Position numbers and translations under genes: made by a program
Notes under the pieces: generated by a model
Told to the model about the DNA's origin: nothing
Database searches by the model: none
The model's input: only the letters and a program-made list of their open reading frames with translations
Shown here: positions 43,136-51,074 of the stretch, in pieces
Position numbering within the stretch: position 1 is the stretch's first letter
Layout of the letters: the number at the start of each line of letters is the position of its first letter
NCBI GenBank assembly: GCA_964459385.1
Contig: CAYWLG010000004.1
Coordinates: 124,001-188,000, forward strand
Direction: 5' to 3'
Length of the DNA: 64,000 bases
Origin: UBA6107 sp964459385
Lineage (GTDB): Bacteria; Chloroflexota; Anaerolineae; Anaerolineales; Anaerolineaceae

Positions 43136-44554
43136 TTACAATCCGGCGATCTTCAAACCATCCTTGAGGATTGCTTGAACTTTGTCTTTTTGGGTGGTTT
43201 CGGTGTAGACCCGAATAATGGGCTCTGTGCCAGAAAAACGGATGAGCAGCCAGCCGCCATCTTCAAGCCCAAACTTGAAGCCATCGGTAGAATTTAACCC
43301 GGTCACTTTGAGCCCGCCGATCGTGGCGGGATTGGCAGCCAGGATGGTTTTCTCACGGCTAGCGCGGTCGCCTGAAAAGCTGCTGTCAATGCGGTCGTAA
43401 TAATGTGCGCCTACTTTGTCAAAAAGGATCTGCAACAGTTCAGAGGGTTTTTTGTTGAGACGAACCATGAAATCGAGGAAGTAAAGCCCACCCAGAATGC
43501 CATCGCGTTCAGGAACGTTTCCTCTAAAAGCGTATCCGCCCGATTCCTCGCCGCCGATAAGTGCATCGGTCTCGAGCATCTTGGGGGCAACATATTTGAA
43601 GCCAACACCGGTTTCGTAGACAGGCACATCATAGAGCTTGCCCAGTTTTTCAAGCATACTGGTGGTTGAAAGTGTTTTTACAATGGCGCCTTTCAGCTTG
43701 CGAACCTCGAGCATGTAATAGGCCAACAGACCAAAAACTTGCAACTGATTCACAAATACACCGTGCTCATCGCCAACACCCACACGGTCGGCGTCGCCAT
43801 CGGTGATGAGCAAAACATCGGCGTGGTTATCGACGGTGGCTTTCAGACCTACGTTGATATTGGGCGGAATGGGCTCCGGCCGCTTCATTTCGGGGAAGAT
43901 CGGGTTGCGTGTGTTGTGAATTTCGATCACTTCAGTTTTTCCACCTGAAAGCAGGCGAGTGAACCAACCTGCACCGTTGCCCCACATAGCATCCACTACG
44001 ATGCGCAAACCGGCGTTGCGGATGGGTTCGAGGTCGATCAGGTCTTTTAAATGTTCGATGTAGTTGACAGAAGCGTCAAAACGAATGATATTGCCAGAGG
44101 CCTCAGCTTCGGAACCGGCAGTGCGTTTAACTGTCTCTGCAGTTGCGGGGATGAGAGACTCGATCTCTTTGAGTTCATCTGGGGGGATGGCCCCGCCAAA
44201 CTCGTTGCGGACCTTGAAACCGTTATCGGTGGGAGGATTATGCGAAGCCGTGATGTTGACGGCACCAGCGGCTTTTTTGTCGACCACAGCATAGGCGATC
44301 ACCGGGGTGGGAGTGGCGCCATCGGTCAGATATACTTTGAAGCCGTTCCCGACCAGTACTTCAGAAACCGCCATTGCGAAGTGCTCAGAGAGGAAGCGTT
44401 TGTCGTGGCCAACCACCACAAATTGCCCTTGTTTGTGATGCCGAATCAGGTATTCGGCAAAACCCTGCGCGCAGCGACGTACATTCTCGAAGGTATAGTC
44501 CTCTGCAATTGCGCCTCTCCAGCCGTCCGTGCCAAAAACGATTTTATTCGTCAT
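43136..44554 (-). CDS. Phosphoglucomutase / phosphomannomutase
   Basis: Alpha-D-phosphohexomutase (472 aa) converting hexose 1- and 6-phosphates in the cytoplasm. The phosphoserine is S104 in TASHNPP, the Mg2+ loop is DGDADRVGV, the sugar-binding GEESGGY and the phosphate-binding RFSGTEP loop near the C-terminus are all present. Glucose or mannose specificity cannot be told. A GTG at 44560 is in frame, but it overlaps the GGAG ribosome-binding site of the ATG at 44554, so the ATG is used. Confidence 0.93.
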   Translation of the reverse strand: MTNKIVFGTDGWRGAIAEDYTFENVRRCAQGFAEYLIRHHKQGQFVVVGHDKRFLSEHFAMAVSEVLVGNGFKVYLTDGATPTPVIAYAVVDKKAAGAVNITASHNPPTDNGFKVRNEFGGAIPPDELKEIESLIPATAETVKRTAGSEAEASGNIIRFDASVNYIEHLKDLIDLEPIRNAGLRIVVDAMWGNGAGWFTRLLSGGKTEVIEIHNTRNPIFPEMKRPEPIPPNINVGLKATVDNHADVLLITDGDADRVGVGDEHGVFVNQLQVFGLLAYYMLEVRKLKGAIVKTLSTTSMLEKLGKLYDVPVYETGVGFKYVAPKMLETDALIGGEESGGYAFRGNVPERDGILGGLYFLDFMVRLNKKPSELLQILFDKVGAHYYDRIDSSFSGDRASREKTILAANPATIGGLKVTGLNSTDGFKFGLEDGGWLLIRFSGTEPIIRVYTETTQKDKVQAILKDGLKIAGL

Positions 44555-44596
44555 ATTCACTCCAATTTGTAAAGATATTCGTTATTATATCAGGAT

Positions 44597-44627
44597 TTGA
44601 AAGCAGACAGACCATCCGTGCTATAAT
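44597..44627 (+). promoter_or_regulatory. Promoter of the cysteine desulfurase-mnmA cluster
   Basis: TTGAAA (44597-44602) and perfect TATAAT (44622-44627) with a 19-nt spacer. A start near 44634 leaves a short leader with AAGGTGA before the ATG at 44650. Confidence 0.65.
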
Positions 44628-44649
44628 CAGCGCGGAGTAGAAGGTGAAT

Positions 44650-45801
44650 ATGGATAGAATTTATCTAGATTATGCCGCCACCACGCCAATGGATCCTCGG
44701 GTTCTAGCGGCGATGATGCCTTATTTTTCTGACGATTTTGGTAATCCTTCTTCCACCCATTTTTTTGGACAGAAGGCGGAGGGTGCCATTGATCTGGCCC
44801 GCGCTACAATTGCCAAATTACTGAATGCCTCTGTGGAGGAGCTTTATTTCACCAGTGGCGGTTCAGAAGGGGATAATCTGGCTGTACGAGGCGCTGCTTT
44901 ATCGCAAAGCAGACAGCGTGGTGCAGATACGGTTTTGATCAGCCCGGTTGAGCATCATGCTGTGTCGTGGACGGCCAGACAAATCAAGGATGATCTTGGG
45001 TTTAATGTTTTAAAATTGCGTGTAGACAATTACGGCAAAGTAGACTTGAGCGATCTGGAACAAAAATTAAAAGAAAACAAAGTCGCGCTTGTCTCCGTGG
45101 TTTACGCGAATAACGAGATTGGTACGCTCAACCCGATTGAAGAAATTGGCGCTTTATGCCAGCAGTATGAGGTACCCTTTCACAGTGATACTGTGCAGGC
45201 CTGCGCGCATCTAAATGTTGATACCAAAAAAGAAAATATCGGCATGCTATCGATCTCGGGGCATAAGCTTTACGGCCCAAAGGGAGTAGGGGTCTTCTAT
45301 AAGGAGAGCAGCATTACCGTCTCGCCGCAAATTACCGGTGGAAAGCAAGAAAACAAGTTACGTGCGGGCACGCACAACGTGCCCGGCATTGTAGGTCTGG
45401 CCACGGCGATGAAACTGGCCGCCGACGGGCGTACAGAAGAGAATACCAGGTTAATTAATTTGCGCGACAAATTGATCCATTTCGTAACAGAAAACATTCC
45501 GGGCTCAACGCTCACGGGGCACCCACTGGATCGGCTGCCCAATCACGCCAGTTTTGTCTTTGAAAAACTGAGCGGCAATGATCTGGTGATCGCGCTCGAC
45601 ATGGCAGGCATTGCCTGTTCTTCGGGCTCTGCCTGCAAAGTGGGGGACCCACAACCTTCTGACATACTGCTGGGCATTGGATTGGATCCCGAGTTGGCCA
45701 AAGGCTCCCTGAGGGTCACGTTGGGAAAAAATACAACAGAAGCACATATAGACCGTTTGATCGAGGTTCTGCCTGCTTTGGTGGAGCGTCTAAGGAAGTA
45801 G
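44650..45801 (+). CDS. iscS: IscS/NifS-type cysteine desulfurase
   Basis: PLP enzyme (383 aa) that mobilises cysteine sulfur. Group I features: the start MDRIYLDYAATTPMDP, the PLP lysine in SISGHKLYGPKG, and the active-site cysteine in IACSSGSAC on the long mobile loop. mnmA follows after 4 nt, so it most likely supplies sulfur for tRNA 2-thiouridine rather than for general Fe-S assembly, which the suf operon covers. A GTG at 44644 is in frame, but it overlaps the AAGGTGA ribosome-binding site, so ATG 44650 is preferred. Confidence 0.93.
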   Translation: MDRIYLDYAATTPMDPRVLAAMMPYFSDDFGNPSSTHFFGQKAEGAIDLARATIAKLLNASVEELYFTSGGSEGDNLAVRGAALSQSRQRGADTVLISPVEHHAVSWTARQIKDDLGFNVLKLRVDNYGKVDLSDLEQKLKENKVALVSVVYANNEIGTLNPIEEIGALCQQYEVPFHSDTVQACAHLNVDTKKENIGMLSISGHKLYGPKGVGVFYKESSITVSPQITGGKQENKLRAGTHNVPGIVGLATAMKLAADGRTEENTRLINLRDKLIHFVTENIPGSTLTGHPLDRLPNHASFVFEKLSGNDLVIALDMAGIACSSGSACKVGDPQPSDILLGIGLDPELAKGSLRVTLGKNTTEAHIDRLIEVLPALVERLRK

Positions 45802-45805
45802 CAAG

Positions 45806-46897
45806 ATGAATGAGAAGAAGAATGTTGTCATCGCCATGAGCGGCGGTGTGGATAGTTCTGTGGCGGCTGCCTTATTGGTCGAAGCGGGTCACGATGTCAC
45901 CGGCATGATGCTCAAGTTGTGGTCAGACGATTGTGAGGAAGGCGAAAATGCCTGCTGCCCACCGGAAGCCATCAATCAGGCACGGCAGGTAGCCTCCCTG
46001 ATCGGCATTCCCTTTTATGTGATTGATGCCAGGGAAGATTTCAAAAATCATGTCGTAGATGCCTTCATTGAGGGCCATCGGGCAGGTGTGACCCCTAATC
46101 CCTGTTTTATTTGCAACCGCGAAGTCCGCTGGGGATTTTTGCTGAATCGCATTTTGGATACAGGCGCCGAGTTCATGGCTACCGGCCATTATGCGCGGGT
46201 AGAGCAGATGGAAAGCATTTACCGTCTCAAAAAAGGTGTGGATCTCTCAAAAGATCAATCTTATGTGCTTTCGGGGCTAAATCAGCAGAAATTGGCTCAT
46301 TCGATCTTTCCGTTGGGTGAGTTCACCAAGCCTCAGGTCAGGGAACTGGCACACAAATTCAACCTGCCTGTTGCCGAAAAACACGATTCACAAGACCTGT
46401 GTTTTGTTGGCCTGCAAGGGTATCGCAGCTTTCTCAAACGCCACACACCCGAAACGCTCACGGAGGGTGTCATTCGTGACACAAGCGGGAATGTCGTTGG
46501 TCAGCATAACGGCCTGGCAAATTACACCATTGGGCAGCGTAAAGGCATTGGTGCCGGTTACGCCGAGCCCATGTATGTGGTTAACAAATTGCCGCTGACA
46601 AATGAGATCGTAATTGGACCAGAATCAGCACTTGGACGCGGCAAATTTTCATTGGAGCAGGTTAACTGGATTACAGGTGTTTCGCCCAAAGCAGCCTTCG
46701 ATTGTGAGGTCAAGATTCGTTATAAATCCCAGTATTTGAAGGCAACAGTTTCACCCGTCTCGGCCAATGCGGTCAACGTGGATTTGGCTGACAGTGCTCG
46801 CGATATCACACCTGGGCAAATTGCTGTGCTATATGATGGGGATTATGTGCTGGGCAGTGGTATCATCAAGCCATATCAATCGGGAGGGAGCGTATGA
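45806..46897 (+). CDS. mnmA: tRNA-specific 2-thiouridylase MnmA
   Basis: Adds sulfur to U34 of tRNA-Lys, Glu and Gln. The 363-aa protein has the PP-loop MSGGVDSSVAAA, NPCFICNREVRWG with C103 in the position of E. coli Cys102, the second catalytic cysteine in SQDLCFVG, and YTIGQRKGIG in the central domain. An additional cysteine C100 next to the first catalytic one is seen. It follows the desulfurase gene by 4 nt and overlaps the next small membrane gene by 4 nt. Confidence 0.95.
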   Translation: MNEKKNVVIAMSGGVDSSVAAALLVEAGHDVTGMMLKLWSDDCEEGENACCPPEAINQARQVASLIGIPFYVIDAREDFKNHVVDAFIEGHRAGVTPNPCFICNREVRWGFLLNRILDTGAEFMATGHYARVEQMESIYRLKKGVDLSKDQSYVLSGLNQQKLAHSIFPLGEFTKPQVRELAHKFNLPVAEKHDSQDLCFVGLQGYRSFLKRHTPETLTEGVIRDTSGNVVGQHNGLANYTIGQRKGIGAGYAEPMYVVNKLPLTNEIVIGPESALGRGKFSLEQVNWITGVSPKAAFDCEVKIRYKSQYLKATVSPVSANAVNVDLADSARDITPGQIAVLYDGDYVLGSGIIKPYQSGGSV

Positions 46898-47169
46898 CAC
46901 TGGCTGCGGTCTTTCTGGGACTTTTGATCGCCACCATACCGGCTTGTCTGGTCTTGTTTGTGTTTGGCGGTGACTTAAGAAAACTGCTCATCCTGTGCCT
47001 GTTTTCGTGGGTTGGCTTTTGGCTGGGTCATTTGCTTGCACTTTGGCGCGGTTGGAATTTCTTGAGCATTGGGCCGATCAAATTCGGCATTGCTATTCTC
47101 TTTTCCATTGGTTTTTCCATTGCTGGTTCCTGGCTGAGCAATATTCAACAGGCGCCTGTTAAAAAATAA
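46894..47169 (+). CDS. Small three-helix membrane protein
   Basis: A 91-aa hydrophobic protein with three predicted helices (residues about 5-23, 30-50 and 62-85) and a short basic tail. It is translationally coupled to mnmA (4-nt overlap) and lies 15 nt before trmI. I do not recognise it. Coupling with two tRNA-modification genes is consistent but could be incidental. Confidence 0.65.
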   Translation: MTLAAVFLGLLIATIPACLVLFVFGGDLRKLLILCLFSWVGFWLGHLLALWRGWNFLSIGPIKFGIAILFSIGFSIAGSWLSNIQQAPVKK

Positions 47170-47184
47170 CTTAAGGAGCCTCCA

Positions 47185-48084
47185 TTGAGTTGGAACGTCT
47201 CAGGAAACACAGTACAGGCCGGGGACCTGGTGCAGTTGGTTGGATTAAGTTTTAAGAGTTATATCTTTAAACTTGAGCCAGATAAAGAATTGCACACACA
47301 TCGTGGCGTTGTAAAACATTCCGATCTGATCGGTTTACCCTGGGGCACCCAGGTATTCAGTCACATTGGCAGTTCTTTCTTTCTTTTGCAGCCTTCGCTG
47401 CCTGATCTGATCAAGAATACGCCCCGTGCCACCCAGATCTTGTACCCCAAAGATATTGCGCAAATCCTTCTGACCATGGGGATTGGGCCTGGACAGACGG
47501 TGATCGAAGCGGGCACCGGCAGTGGGGCCTTGACAACAGCCCTGGCGCATTCCGTAGGCTCAGAGGGCCATATTATCAGTTATGAATACCGCGAAGAGCA
47601 TCAGGCAAAGGCAATAAAAAATTTGCAGCGCATTGGCCTGGATGATCGCGTGACCTTCAAGCTAAAGGATATTGGTCAGGGATTTGACGAGACCGGCATA
47701 GATGCGCTCTTTTTGGATGTGGCCAATGCTTTTGATTACATTGGTCAAGTGCGCGCAGCCCTGAAACCGGGCGGTTATTTCGGCTCCATCTTGCCTACTT
47801 CCAACCAGGTGACCAGTTTGCTGGTCGCCTTGCGTCAATATGAATTCGCTTTCATTGATGTATGCGAGATTTCGCTCAGGTACTTTAAACCTGAACCTTC
47901 CCGCTTTCGTCCTACCGACCGTATGGTGGCCCATACCGGCTATTTGATCTTTGCCAGACCTGTGACGATCGATCGCGAGCACGCAGATAGAAAGCTCCTC
48001 AAAGAAACTGGGGCGATCAGTGTGACTGAAGAAGAAGAAGCTGACCGTAGCGCCACCGAAGAGGCCATCACAGCAGAAATGTGA
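47185..48084 (+). CDS. trmI: tRNA (adenine-N1)-methyltransferase TrmI
   Basis: SAM-dependent enzyme forming m1A58 in the T loop of tRNAs. The 299-aa protein has an N-terminal strand domain, then the SAM site VIEAGTGSGALTTALA, ISYEYREEH, DALFLDVANAFDYIGQV and GYFGSILPTSNQV, as in bacterial and archaeal TrmI. The start is a TTG at 47185 with AAGGAG 7 nt upstream. The tail of about 40 residues is acidic. It lies in the tRNA-modification cluster. Confidence 0.9.
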   Translation: MSWNVSGNTVQAGDLVQLVGLSFKSYIFKLEPDKELHTHRGVVKHSDLIGLPWGTQVFSHIGSSFFLLQPSLPDLIKNTPRATQILYPKDIAQILLTMGIGPGQTVIEAGTGSGALTTALAHSVGSEGHIISYEYREEHQAKAIKNLQRIGLDDRVTFKLKDIGQGFDETGIDALFLDVANAFDYIGQVRAALKPGGYFGSILPTSNQVTSLLVALRQYEFAFIDVCEISLRYFKPEPSRFRPTDRMVAHTGYLIFARPVTIDREHADRKLLKETGAISVTEEEEADRSATEEAITAEM

Positions 48085-48096
48085 GTAAAGTTTACG

Positions 48097-48696
48097 ATGC
48101 CCGCCGCAGTATCAGATCCATTTATTGATTGCATACGCAAGGTTAGTCGCCCTTTAGAAGAACTCACCGATTTCCGCGAAGAGGGACTACGCCCGGCTGC
48201 TGTTTTGTTTTCTTTTGTAAAAATGCAGGGTCAATGGCATGTCTTGTTCATTCACCGGGCTGAAAAAGGCGAATTTCATCGCGGTGAGGTGGCTTTTCCG
48301 GGCGGTGGCAGAGAAAACCAAGATAAAACTTTGCTGGAAACTGCTCTACGTGAGACGAACGAAGAATTGGGCATCAGTCAAACTGCCATTACGCCACTCG
48401 GTTTTATGGCCCCTATGCCGACCATTTCACGATACTGGGTAACGCCGATCCTTGCCGTCATCGAATGGCCCGTCAGTACCCAAATTGAACCGGAAGAGGT
48501 CAAGCACTTTTTTACGATTCCTTATGCCTGGCTGGCAGATACTGAGAATTGGCAGGAACATGTGATCAAAATTCCTGGTCGTGGAGAAGTGTTGACCATC
48601 GACTATTCACTTTATAAAGGCGAGCATCTTTGGGGTATAACAGCCCGCATCACCAACACCCTGGTCGAATTACTAAAGAAAAAGAGCGACTGCTGA
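48097..48696 (+). CDS. Nudix CoA pyrophosphatase-like hydrolase
   Basis: A 199-aa Nudix enzyme. VLFIHRAEKGEFHRGEVAFPGGG is the CoA-pyrophosphatase extension, followed by the Nudix box with RETNEELGI, and ITPLGFMAPMPTISRYWVTPILAV fits this NUDT7/CoAse group. It would hydrolyse CoA or related dinucleotides. It follows trmI by 12 nt and ends at a strong terminator that overlaps its stop codon. Confidence 0.86.
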   Translation: MPAAVSDPFIDCIRKVSRPLEELTDFREEGLRPAAVLFSFVKMQGQWHVLFIHRAEKGEFHRGEVAFPGGGRENQDKTLLETALRETNEELGISQTAITPLGFMAPMPTISRYWVTPILAVIEWPVSTQIEPEEVKHFFTIPYAWLADTENWQEHVIKIPGRGEVLTIDYSLYKGEHLWGITARITNTLVELLKKKSDC

Positions 48697-48720
48697 AAAA
48701 CGGCAATCGCTCTTTTTTTT
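48681..48720. terminator. Bidirectional terminator overlapping Nudix stop
   Basis: Stem AAAGAGCGA / TCGCTCTTT with an inner TGC/GCA pair, ending in TTTTTTTT on the plus strand. It separates the Nudix gene from the convergent L25 gene. Confidence 0.92.
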
Positions 48721-48734
48721 CATCAAAAGAGAAA

Positions 48735-49385
48735 CTACTTCTCGTCGATCTCTTCTTCTTCCTTCTTGCCTTTTTCGATCACTTCGGGCTCTTCCATCTC
48801 GCCTTCGCCAGCAGTTTCTGCGGTCTCTTCTGCGGCAGGGGCAGTGATGAGCACGAGCATAGCCTCAGGGTCATCCACGATCGTCACGTCAGCCGCAGCT
48901 TGAACATCAGAAACGTGAATGGCATCGCCGATATTGGCCAGACCGGAAATATCGATCACAAAGCGTTCGGGCAAATCTTTTGGCAGCGCTTCAACCTCGA
49001 TGGCGTCCAGGCCTTCAACGACCACGCCGTTAAAATCTTTTACAGCAGGGGCAGTACCACTGAGGGTGACGCCCACTTTGGCGCGAATCTTTTCGGTCTG
49101 CGAAACAGCCTGAAAATCCACATGGATGAACTGGTTGCGAATATAGTCCATCTGTTTTTCGCGAACCAGGGCGGCATGTTCTTTGCCATCCACCATGAGG
49201 GTGACGATGGAAGAAGAGGTGACCGAGTTCAATACCTTGGTGGCACTTCTTGCATCCATCACAATGGGCATGGATTCGAATTTGTGACCATAGATCACAC
49301 CCGGCAATTTGCCTTCGCGGCGTAAAACGCCCACTTTTTTGCCGGTGACTTCACGTTTTGCAGCTTCAATTACGTACTTGTCCAT
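48735..49385 (-). CDS. rplY: 50S ribosomal protein L25 (CTC/TL5 type)
   Basis: Binds 5S rRNA. The 216-aa form has the L25 N-terminal domain (residues 1-92; REGKLPGVIYGH, NQFIHVDFQAVSQTEKI) and the longer C-terminal CTC/TL5 domain (about 93-185; VEGLDAIEVEALPKDLPERFVIDISGL). A very acidic Glu-rich tail follows. The gene stands alone, with a structured leader (49399-49432) before it. Such long L25 proteins are common outside enteric bacteria and are linked to stress. Confidence 0.95.
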   Translation of the reverse strand: MDKYVIEAAKREVTGKKVGVLRREGKLPGVIYGHKFESMPIVMDARSATKVLNSVTSSSIVTLMVDGKEHAALVREKQMDYIRNQFIHVDFQAVSQTEKIRAKVGVTLSGTAPAVKDFNGVVVEGLDAIEVEALPKDLPERFVIDISGLANIGDAIHVSDVQAAADVTIVDDPEAMLVLITAPAAEETAETAGEGEMEEPEVIEKGKKEEEEIDEK

Positions 49386-49398
49386 CTTGTTTTCCTTC

Positions 49399-49432
49399 GG
49401 CGCCTCTCACCGTGTTCACGGTTACCTTCGCC
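49399..49432 (-). promoter_or_regulatory. Structured leader upstream of L25
   Basis: On the mRNA-sense minus strand, ACCGTG-AA-CACGGT forms a tight hairpin, enclosed by GGCG/CGCC pairing, just before the GAAGGA ribosome-binding site of the L25 gene. It may be a control hairpin; no known leader motif is recognised. Confidence 0.35.
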
Positions 49433-49504
49433 TATATGGGATTGGGCCGCTTGTAGCGACCGACCTTCAATTTTATTCGAGAAAAGCACAGCGGTCAAGA
49501 GAAC

Positions 49505-50998
49505 CTAAAGCCAGTCAAAAGTGCGTGTAACGGCTTTCTTCCACTTGGTATACAACCGTTGGCGAGTTTCTTCATCCATTGTGGGGGTCCATTTACGGTC
49601 TTTTCCCCAATTGGCAGCCAGTTCTTCAAGATTCTGCCAGAAACCGACGGCCAGACCGGCTGCGTAGGCAGCGCCCAAAGCGGTGGTTTCAATTACTCTT
49701 GGTTTTACGACCGGCACGTTGAGCAGATCCGCCTGGAACTGCATGAGCAGGTCATTCACCACCATGCCGCCATCCACCTTGAGATTGGTCAGCTTCACCC
49801 CTGAGTCAATTTCCATGGCATCCAACACCTCTCTGGTTTGGTAGGCGGTGGATTCGAGCACTGCACGCGCAATGTGACCACGGTTGGCAAAACGGGTCAG
49901 CCCCACGATGACACCGCGCGCGTCAGAGCGCCAGTAAGGAGCGAACAGACCCGAAAAGGCAGGCACCACGTACACATCGCCGTTGTCTTTGACCGTCCGT
50001 GCCAGGGGTTCGATATCGGCGGAATTTTCGATCAATTGCAGATTGTCGCGCAACCACTGTACCAGGGCGCCGGCAATTGCGATTGAGCCTTCCAGACAGT
50101 AAACGGCAGCCTCTGAACCGATCTTGTAACCAGGCGTGGTTAACAGGCCATTTTTGCTGATCACCGCTTCGTTGCCTGTGTTCATGAGCATAAAGCAGCC
50201 TGTGCCGTAAGTGTTCTTCACGTCGCCGGGTTTGTAGCAGGCCTGCCCGAAGAGAGCGGCCTGTTGGTCGCCCAGGTCGCCCGCCACAGGCACATTATCC
50301 AGTCCGAAGCGAGTGTAGCCATAAATTTCAGAAGAAGAGGCAATGCGTGGCAGGCAAGAGGCAGGAATGCCTAATATCTCCAGCATGCGTTTATCCCATT
50401 GCAGCGTCTTGATGTCCATTAACAGGGTACGTGAGGCATTCGTCACATCGGTCACATGCTCACCACCTTGTGGGCCGCCGGTGAGATTCCAGATCAGCCA
50501 GGTATCTATGTTGCCGAAAAGCACTTCGCCTTTGGCCATGTCTTCCATGATGAAGGGGTTATGGTCAATCATCCAACGAATTTTTGGCCCCGAAAAGTAC
50601 GTAGCTAGAGGCAGCCCGGTGCAATTGCGTATCTCTTCTTCCAGACCCTTATTGGTGAGTTCCTTGCAAATATCCAGGGTGCGTGTGTCTTGCCAGACGA
50701 TCGCATTCCCGTAAGGTTTGCCTGTCAGTTTATTCCAAAGCAGGGTGGTTTCTCGCTGGTTGGTGATGCCCAATGCGGCGATATCAGCGGCGGTGAGCCC
50801 CGATTTACGCATTCCAGAAGCGATCACCTCAAGGGTGTTTGACCAAATTTCGCTGGCATCATGTTCCACCAAGCCGGGTGCCGGGTAAATCTGTTTATGC
50901 TCTTTCTGATCCACGGCAACAATGTTTCCTTCGTGATCAAAGACAATGAAACGGGTGCTGGTGGTACCTTGATCGATGGCAGCGACAAAATGGGGCAT
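49505..50998 (-). CDS. glpK: Glycerol kinase
   Basis: FGGY-family kinase making glycerol 3-phosphate from glycerol and ATP. The 497-aa protein has the N-terminal AAIDQGTTSTRFIVFD, NQRETTLLWNKLTGKPY, the catalytic Asp region GDLGDQQAALFGQ, PYWRSDARGVIVGLTRF and GLAVGFW near the end. No glycerol facilitator or dehydrogenase gene is next to it. It is divergent from the nuclease-like lipoprotein gene. Confidence 0.96.
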   Translation of the reverse strand: MPHFVAAIDQGTTSTRFIVFDHEGNIVAVDQKEHKQIYPAPGLVEHDASEIWSNTLEVIASGMRKSGLTAADIAALGITNQRETTLLWNKLTGKPYGNAIVWQDTRTLDICKELTNKGLEEEIRNCTGLPLATYFSGPKIRWMIDHNPFIMEDMAKGEVLFGNIDTWLIWNLTGGPQGGEHVTDVTNASRTLLMDIKTLQWDKRMLEILGIPASCLPRIASSSEIYGYTRFGLDNVPVAGDLGDQQAALFGQACYKPGDVKNTYGTGCFMLMNTGNEAVISKNGLLTTPGYKIGSEAAVYCLEGSIAIAGALVQWLRDNLQLIENSADIEPLARTVKDNGDVYVVPAFSGLFAPYWRSDARGVIVGLTRFANRGHIARAVLESTAYQTREVLDAMEIDSGVKLTNLKVDGGMVVNDLLMQFQADLLNVPVVKPRVIETTALGAAYAAGLAVGFWQNLEELAANWGKDRKWTPTMDEETRQRLYTKWKKAVTRTFDWL

Positions 50999-51074
50999 AT
51001 TTCCCTCCGTAAAATGGATGAATGAGGATCCAGTTCATTATACAATTAACCCACTTTGAAGGAATGACTCAGCC

